Below, piece after piece: positions 59,245 through 64,000 of a DNA stretch of 64,000 bases. The stretch is from positions 124,001-188,000 of the forward strand of contig JADJBU010000004.1 in the NCBI GenBank assembly GCA_016703605.1, written 5' to 3'. The notes beneath the pieces were generated by a model that saw nothing but the letters and a program-made list of their open reading frames with translations, was not told the DNA's origin and ran no database searches. This DNA is from Candidatus Villigracilis adiacens. GTDB taxonomy: Bacteria > Chloroflexota > Anaerolineae > Anaerolineales > Villigracilaceae. Positions within the stretch are counted from its first letter, which is position 1; each line of letters begins with the position of its first letter. Position numbers and translations under genes: made by a program.

Positions 59245-60153
59245 CTAGCCCTTCTCTTCGCCGCTGTCGCCGCCGCCCCTGGCAGGAGAGACGATCTTCT
59301 TGAGCAGGTCGTACCAGAAGGACGAGCCTTGTGAGACCGCCGCCATGGTCAAGCCGAGACCGAGCATTTTCATCAGGATGAAGGACGCCCAGTCTGTGGG
59401 TTGTGTGCCTGCCGGGCGTTCATTCATGAACCAGCCGGGGTTGATAACGTCCAATTCGCCGAGGTCTTTGAACAGGGTTTCGATATCGGTTTCATCCGCG
59501 CCTTCCTGCTGGGCGACGACCTCCGCCTTGGCAACCGCAAGGGCGCGGAGGTTGGCGTTATCCCACAGGGTTTGCGCCATTTTGATGCTGTCTGTGCCAA
59601 GCAGGAGGGTCAGGAGGATGGAAAGAATGATGACAAAACTGCGGGCATTCGAACGGAAGGTTGCCCCCGCCTGGTCCATCATGCCGGAGAAGTAGGTGAA
59701 GGTGCGCTTCCGCAATTCTTCGACGTCCGTCACGCCCTGCCCCACCCATTTGAGCAGGGCGGTTTTACCGTTTGAGTCGGGGAAGGCGTTGATGAGCGCC
59801 TTTAATTCATCCAATTCGAATTTCTTCGACGCGGTCAGTCCCACGAAATCAAAATACGACTCCACCAGCGTGGCGGCGGGAACCTTCTCGAGCATCTTCG
59901 GCTCGGTCGCCGATGTGATGAAACTGAACATGTTCTTGTAGCGGATCGGGCGCAGGGCTTCCAATTGCGGAAGTTTTACAAAATCGCCCACATGCTTGTC
60001 GCCGACGATTAACTTCAAATGTTTTTCCAGCGATTTGCCGCGCGTTTCGAACGCCTCATTGATCCATTGCGTCACCAGCGAAACAACGGAACCCAGGACA
60101 TAATAGATAAAGATCAACCCAATCACCACTTCGAGCGCCTGCGAAAATGACAT
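59245..60153 (-). CDS. Uncharacterised membrane protein
   Basis: A 302-residue protein. N-terminal membrane segment (QALEVVIGLIFIYYVLGSVV), then a soluble part (~30-160) with RGKSLEKHLKLIVGD and FELDELKALINAFPDSNG. A second membrane segment (ARSFVIILSILLTLLLGTDS) is followed by a helical stretch with a charged VAQQEGADETDIETLF region and a final segment (LMKMLGLGLTMAAVSQGSSF) followed by WYDLLKKIVSPARGG. No named family. The WxNEAF...RGKxLE start and GSSFWYDLL end look like a conserved family, and the Vps62-like gene starts just upstream. Confidence 0.65.
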   Translation of the reverse strand: MSFSQALEVVIGLIFIYYVLGSVVSLVTQWINEAFETRGKSLEKHLKLIVGDKHVGDFVKLPQLEALRPIRYKNMFSFITSATEPKMLEKVPAATLVESYFDFVGLTASKKFELDELKALINAFPDSNGKTALLKWVGQGVTDVEELRKRTFTYFSGMMDQAGATFRSNARSFVIILSILLTLLLGTDSIKMAQTLWDNANLRALAVAKAEVVAQQEGADETDIETLFKDLGELDVINPGWFMNERPAGTQPTDWASFILMKMLGLGLTMAAVSQGSSFWYDLLKKIVSPARGGGDSGEEKG

Positions 60154-60174
60154 CGTATTCTCCTTTGGTATGCG

Positions 60175-61731
60175 TTAATGTTCGTTCTTTTCAAGTTTTG
60201 CCAGCCAGTCCAGCGGGCTTCCCCAGCGGACTCTTTGACGGATGCCTGCCTGCCGGCTTTTGGGTTTTTCCCATTTCGGTCCGGGCGGACCTGACTCCTC
60301 GCCCAACACGCTTTTTACGCCCCATAATCCCTTATATTGTACCCATCCCGGCTCGGAATTCAAGAGGACGGGCTGCCATTCACGCACAGTCGGAAGCGAT
60401 ATCCTTCGTTCAGACATGACCCGTTTCAAGTAGTTCGCCGACTTGAGCATCGGCTCGAGCGAATTCTTTCCCTGAAAGCCCACCCGCAGACCGTCGCCGG
60501 TGGCGATCTCCATCGGCAGGCGGATGACGTAATGGTCCGTATCGTCGCGCAGGTCGTCCAGGGCGTGTTCCTCCAAAAGCCGGATCGGGTTGGCGCGCAT
60601 CTCCTCCAGCGCAATATGCCGCGCCTTCTGGTTCGGGTTGAATAAAAGGAACAGGTAGTGGATCAAACCGTCGAACCAGAAAAGGAGGCGTTGCAGCCGC
60701 CCGGGGTTGTACATCGCCGGCGAACGGATGACATCCGGTTTGCTGTAGTTGGCGTGCGAACCGAGCGCCGCATAGATGACCGGATGCGTGGTCTCGTTCC
60801 CATCCGCATCCTTCGCCTTGATCGTATCCTCCCATTTTTCGAGATTGCCCGCGCCGTGCTGGGAAAGTAAGACGACATGCGGCGCGTCGTTCCTGAGATA
60901 GACGGCTGTCATCTCCCAATCCCCCTCGTGATGGTTGAAGCCATTCGCCGCCAGCCGCCAGTCGTTGAAGGCGTAGAAGTAATGATATTGCAGGATCGTC
61001 CAGGCGGCTCCATCGGCATCGATCTCGTGCAAGACCCTGCCGTAATAGACAGGCTGGCGGTGCTTGCGGATGATCGCCGCATACATTTCAGCGGCTTCGC
61101 GGGCAATTCTTTCGGTCGCCTGCGAAAACATATCCATCACCAGCCCGGGTCCCTCGGGCAGGATGTGTTCGATCATGTATTTCAAAATCCGCATGAGGAA
61201 GTAGAACAGGAGAACGAGATAGACCGGCAGAAGAATGAGATACTCGACCGCGATGCTGATGCCCGGCATGGGACGGAAAAAGAACCAGACCGGCGCGATA
61301 CCCAGCCCAAGAAACAAAGTGACGACCAGGATCGCCGGAATGATGCGCAGGCGGAGCGGCGATGCCAGCATGAACAGCGTCAACGCCGCCGCCAACGACG
61401 CCGCCAGAACGACCTCGATGCCCACCAGCCCGAGCGTGAACCAACCCGCCAGCAAACCCAGCGCAGACCCGCCCCCCCACCATACCCAGGCATCGAAATC
61501 GTAAAGCGGTTTGTTCACGAAGCGTAAAAAATATTCGTGGCTTTTCAAAACGCCGATCCTGCCGATCAACGGTTCGTTGAAGTGACCGAACAACTCCGCC
61601 ACGCCAAGCGGGCCGCTGGGAAAGAGCATACATTTTTCCAAATAGGGTTCCACCGCCATCGGGTAGAAACGCTCGCTTTTGGCAAAGCGCAGCACAGGCT
61701 CGTATTTTTTCAACAGTTCGAGATCATCCAT
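60175..61731 (-). CDS. Membrane protein with Vps62-like domain
   Basis: A 518-residue protein. Residues ~1-60 are soluble; three to four membrane segments lie at ~80-200 (WWGGGSALGLLAGWFTLGLV and FLGLGIAPVWFFFRPMPGI). The C-terminal part carries the Vps62-like pattern ILQYHYFYAFNDWR, FNHHEGDWEMTAVYLR and VIYAALGSHANYSKPDV, as in fungal Vps62 and bacterial relatives. Function of the domain is not known; the His/Glu/Asp cluster HHEGDWE is notable. It precedes the 59245 gene by 21 bp and is divergent from galK. Confidence 0.7.
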   Translation of the reverse strand: MDDLELLKKYEPVLRFAKSERFYPMAVEPYLEKCMLFPSGPLGVAELFGHFNEPLIGRIGVLKSHEYFLRFVNKPLYDFDAWVWWGGGSALGLLAGWFTLGLVGIEVVLAASLAAALTLFMLASPLRLRIIPAILVVTLFLGLGIAPVWFFFRPMPGISIAVEYLILLPVYLVLLFYFLMRILKYMIEHILPEGPGLVMDMFSQATERIAREAAEMYAAIIRKHRQPVYYGRVLHEIDADGAAWTILQYHYFYAFNDWRLAANGFNHHEGDWEMTAVYLRNDAPHVVLLSQHGAGNLEKWEDTIKAKDADGNETTHPVIYAALGSHANYSKPDVIRSPAMYNPGRLQRLLFWFDGLIHYLFLLFNPNQKARHIALEEMRANPIRLLEEHALDDLRDDTDHYVIRLPMEIATGDGLRVGFQGKNSLEPMLKSANYLKRVMSERRISLPTVREWQPVLLNSEPGWVQYKGLWGVKSVLGEESGPPGPKWEKPKSRQAGIRQRVRWGSPLDWLAKLEKNEH

Positions 61732-61757
61732 GAAGCCTCTATGGTATAAACGCGTTT

Positions 61758-62912
61758 ATGAAACCTGGCGACCTTGTTCAAAATTTTCAGGCCCATTTTA
61801 ACGCCAAACCGGGCTTCCTTGTCCGCGCGCCGGGGCGGGTGAATTTGATCGGCGAGCACACCGACTACAACGACGGCTTCGTCCTGCCGATGGCGATAGA
61901 CCGCGAAGTGTGGATCGCGCTTACCCCCCGGGCTGATTCGACCGTCCGCATCGCCTCGCTCGACCTCGAAACTGAATCAGCCTTCGAGCTGCATTCCCTC
62001 ACTCCGGGCAAAGGCTGGCTCGAATATCCCAAGGGCATTGCCTCCGTTTTGATGAACGCCGGGTACGACCTGAAAGGCTTCGACGCCGTGATAACCGGCG
62101 ACGTGCCGCGCGGAGCCGGGCTTTCCTCATCGGCAGCCGTCGAACTGGCGGTGGCGCGCGCCTTCGCCTGCTCCTCGAACTTCGACTGGGATGCGGTGAC
62201 GATGGCAAAACTCGCGCAGAAAGCGGAGAATGAATGGGTCGGCGTCAACAGCGGCATCATGGACCAGATGGCAAGCGCCGCCAGCCGCGCAGGGTTTGCG
62301 TTGTTCCTCGATTGCCGTTCATTGGAATTCCAGCACGCCCCTCTGCCAAAGGGGGTTTCCATCGTCGTCCTCGATACCTCCACGCGGCGCGGACTGGTGG
62401 ATTCCGCTTATAACGAGAGGCGGAATCAATGCGAAGAGGCGGCCGGGTGGTTTGGGGTGAAGGCGTTGAGGGATGTCGGGGATGTTGGAGAGTGGAAGGC
62501 GGGCAGCGGATTGAGTGAGGCTGCCTTCAAACGCGCGCGGCATATTGTGACTGAAAACGCCCGCGCGCTTGAAGCGATCGAAGCGATGAAAACCGGGGAT
62601 GTAAAACGATTGGGCAGATTATTCAATGCCAGCCACGACAGCCTGCGCGACGATTTCGAAGTGACCAATGACGCCTTGAACGTCATCGTCGACTCGGCGC
62701 GGGAGTTGGACGGTTGTTACGGCGCGAGAATGACCGGCGCGGGATTCGGCGGCTGCGCGGTGGCTCTGGTTGCGGAGGAAAAGGTCACAGCGTTTACCCA
62801 GGCTGTTTCCGCGGCATACAGGCAGAGGTTCGGGCTGGAGGCGGCGGTCTACGTCTGCAAACCAAGCGACGGGGCGGGAGTCGCCCCGCTCGACGAGAGA
62901 GACAGGTTATAA
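61758..62912 (+). CDS. galK: Galactokinase
   Basis: A 384-residue GHMP kinase phosphorylating galactose at C1. RAPGRVNLIGEHTDYNDGFV is the galactokinase signature, GDVPRGAGLSSSAAVELAVA the ATP loop, GVNSGIMDQMASAASRAG the substrate region with catalytic Asp, and MTGAGFGGCAVALV the third GHMP motif. Stand-alone gene with a terminator just after; no other Leloir genes are in the window. It could also act on other sugars in GHMP relatives, but the signature is specific. Confidence 0.95.
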   Translation: MKPGDLVQNFQAHFNAKPGFLVRAPGRVNLIGEHTDYNDGFVLPMAIDREVWIALTPRADSTVRIASLDLETESAFELHSLTPGKGWLEYPKGIASVLMNAGYDLKGFDAVITGDVPRGAGLSSSAAVELAVARAFACSSNFDWDAVTMAKLAQKAENEWVGVNSGIMDQMASAASRAGFALFLDCRSLEFQHAPLPKGVSIVVLDTSTRRGLVDSAYNERRNQCEEAAGWFGVKALRDVGDVGEWKAGSGLSEAAFKRARHIVTENARALEAIEAMKTGDVKRLGRLFNASHDSLRDDFEVTNDALNVIVDSARELDGCYGARMTGAGFGGCAVALVAEEKVTAFTQAVSAAYRQRFGLEAAVYVCKPSDGAGVAPLDERDRL

Positions 62913-62958
62913 AACAAAAGTCCCGCAGGTGTTCTTTTGAACCTGCGGGACTTTTGTT
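62913..62958. terminator. Bidirectional terminator after galK
   Basis: 18-bp perfect stem AACAAAAGTCCCGCAGGT / ACCTGCGGGACTTTTGTT with a 10-nt loop. It serves galK and the converging 62979 gene. Confidence 0.9.
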
Positions 62959-62978
62959 TACAGGCAGATGCGGGCTTG

Positions 62979-63710
62979 TTACGGATTTTTTTTGAACTTC
63001 ACCAGCACGAGATTCTTGGAACAATCGGAATACGTATTGATCTGGATGCTGTCTGAAAGGGGCAGACCAGCCTGGTCGAGGATTTGGATCGAGAGCAAGC
63101 CGTTCGAGTCGATGGGCGTTTCGCCAAGGACGAATTCGAAGCCGGATTTTCCGTAGGCGGGCGCAATGCCGCTGACCGTCAGTTCGTTTTTAGACTTGGC
63201 ATTGTAGAAACCCGAGAGGCGCACGGTAATGCCAAGCATATCGGCATTGTTGGCGTCGATGATCGTGCCTGCCACGCCCTGCCAGGCGCAGCCCGTTTCA
63301 GGATGGATGATGGTGCTATCGATATAGGTAACGGTGGCGGTAAAGGGCGCCTTGGGCGTGCGGGTGGGCGTGGGCGTCTCAGACGGGGTGATTAACGAAA
63401 CCAGAGTGGCGGTAGCCGGAAGCGTGTGCGTAGGCAACAGGGTGACCGTGGCTGTCTCGGTGGGACCCGGCAGGGTGGGCGTCCACGTGGCGGGCGGTTG
63501 GATCTGCGTGATGGTCGGCGTGGGCGAGTCATTGCGCACGGGGTTTAGAAAATTGTAGGCGGCATACGGGTTGACAAAGACCGCAACGAAATATGCGCCG
63601 ATGCACAACGTCAGCAGGATGGTCAGGATGGTCAGCATATCCCACAGGTCGACCCGCGAAGACGTGCTTGCGGCGGGGGCGTCGTCGTAATCGTATTTGC
63701 TTCTTCTCAT
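62979..63710 (-). CDS. Single-span membrane protein with Thr/Pro linker and Ig-like domain
   Basis: A 243-residue protein: short acidic cytoplasmic N-terminus, one membrane segment (DMLTILTILLTLCIGAYFVA), a Thr/Pro-rich spacer (~62-125, TPTPTRTPKAP type) and a C-terminal beta domain (CAWQGVAGTIIDANNADMLG, then ITVRLSGFYN, VLGETPIDSNGLLSIQILDQ) like a CarboxypepD/SpaA-type Ig fold. The CxWxGVxGxVxD opening is common in Anaerolineae exported proteins. Function unknown. It follows the parvulin gene after ~28 bp. Confidence 0.7.
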   Translation of the reverse strand: MRRSKYDYDDAPAASTSSRVDLWDMLTILTILLTLCIGAYFVAVFVNPYAAYNFLNPVRNDSPTPTITQIQPPATWTPTLPGPTETATVTLLPTHTLPATATLVSLITPSETPTPTRTPKAPFTATVTYIDSTIIHPETGCAWQGVAGTIIDANNADMLGITVRLSGFYNAKSKNELTVSGIAPAYGKSGFEFVLGETPIDSNGLLSIQILDQAGLPLSDSIQINTYSDCSKNLVLVKFKKNP

Positions 63711-63738
63711 TAAGTCACTCCAGGATCAACAGAAGGTT

Positions 63739-64000
63739 TTACGGCGCGATGACGATCTCGCTTGCCCCGCGTTGGGCGGCGATCCAGTCCATCAGGGCGC
63801 GTTCCTGCATGGCCAGCAGGGCGTCGGGAGAAAGCGCGTGCCCGGCGCGTTCGACCGCTTTGAAAATATGGAACCCGGCTTCGGTGGGGATGATGCCGCT
63901 CACCTCGCCGGCTTGCAGGGCAAAGACGGCTTCATCCGCAGCGGCATCCAACAGGTAGCCTTTCGGCACCCAGCCAAGTTCGCCGTTCGTTACGGGGTCA
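63739..64000 (-). CDS. PpiC/parvulin-type peptidyl-prolyl isomerase, C-terminal part
   Basis: Frame open to the window edge, so only the last ~87 residues are present. DPVTNGELGWVPKGYLLD, then AVFALQAGEVSGIIPTEAGF and HIFKAVER, is the classic parvulin core of SurA/PrsA-type folding factors. It probably belongs to an exported foldase whose N-terminus lies beyond 64000. It is upstream of the PT-linker membrane protein in the same direction. Confidence 0.88.
   Translation of the reverse strand, partial: DPVTNGELGWVPKGYLLDAAADEAVFALQAGEVSGIIPTEAGFHIFKAVERAGHALSPDALLAMQERALMDWIAAQRGASEIVIAP

Noticed and set aside
1..64000. tRNA, rRNA, phage, secretion-system or defence-island genes
   Set aside because: Looked for on both strands; no cloverleaf, rRNA segment, integrase, transposase, restriction, toxin-antitoxin or CRISPR-associated gene was recognised.

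Overview
The window looks like a chromosomal segment of a Chloroflexota bacterium, most likely class Anaerolineae. The reasons are a nearly complete division and cell-wall (dcw) cluster of monoderm type, secreted proteins built with Thr/Pro-rich linkers, several PAS/GAF signalling domains in one protein, and many small dispersed palindromic repeats. The taxonomic call is inferred from gene content and protein style, not from a search.

Layout. 0-7 kb: the 3' part of a cation P-type ATPase, a large membrane protein ending in a DUF2188-like domain, and a small reverse operon (YczE-like protein, lipoprotein, LysE-type exporter). 7-13.5 kb, reverse: a 1,329-residue PAS/GAF diguanylate cyclase, a YcaQ-type winged-helix protein and two small membrane proteins. 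13.6-25.1 kb, forward: an accessory island of exported proteins (beta-propeller, SpoIID-like, HExxH metalloprotease, lipoproteins, amidase plus LamG). Several of its genes share the same start-codon and leader module, and it carries a 307-bp direct repeat. 25.2-43.2 kb, reverse: the dcw cluster mraZ-rsmH-ftsL-ftsI-murF-mraY-murD-ftsW-murG-cvpA-murC-murB-ddl-ftsQ-ftsA-ftsZ, with murE absent and a clear MraZ promoter/operator at its head. 43.2-55.2 kb, forward: an RlmI-like methyltransferase, five multi-pass membrane proteins (most look like GT-C glycosyltransferases), and a homocysteine methyltransferase/methylene-THF reductase. 55.3-64 kb: coaX, a YHYH lipoprotein, an agmatinase-family enzyme, a small GNAT, two uncharacterised membrane proteins, galK, a PT-linker membrane protein and a partial parvulin.

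The most unusual content is the repeat population. A 122-132 bp element with GTAACTGCTCAG-type inverted ends occurs five times, and three copies have perfect 8-bp target-site duplications, so it behaves as a non-autonomous transposable element. One copy sits in frame inside a membrane glycosyltransferase gene: 138 bp including the duplication, or 46 codons. The adjacent paralogue matches exactly once these 46 residues are removed. Another copy landed at the junction between a membrane protein gene and coaX; it supplies a new stop codon, and its duplication preserves the coaX ribosome-binding region. Separately, 7-, 8- and 9-bp minisatellites of unrelated sequence occur between dcw genes and inside murD, the RlmI-like gene and membrane protein genes, always leaving the frame open.

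The dcw genes are mostly coupled by 4-bp ATGA/GTGA overlaps and together cover lipid II synthesis and divisome assembly. The accessory island probably acts outside the membrane, but its purpose is unknown. No rRNA, tRNA, CRISPR array or phage genes were seen.
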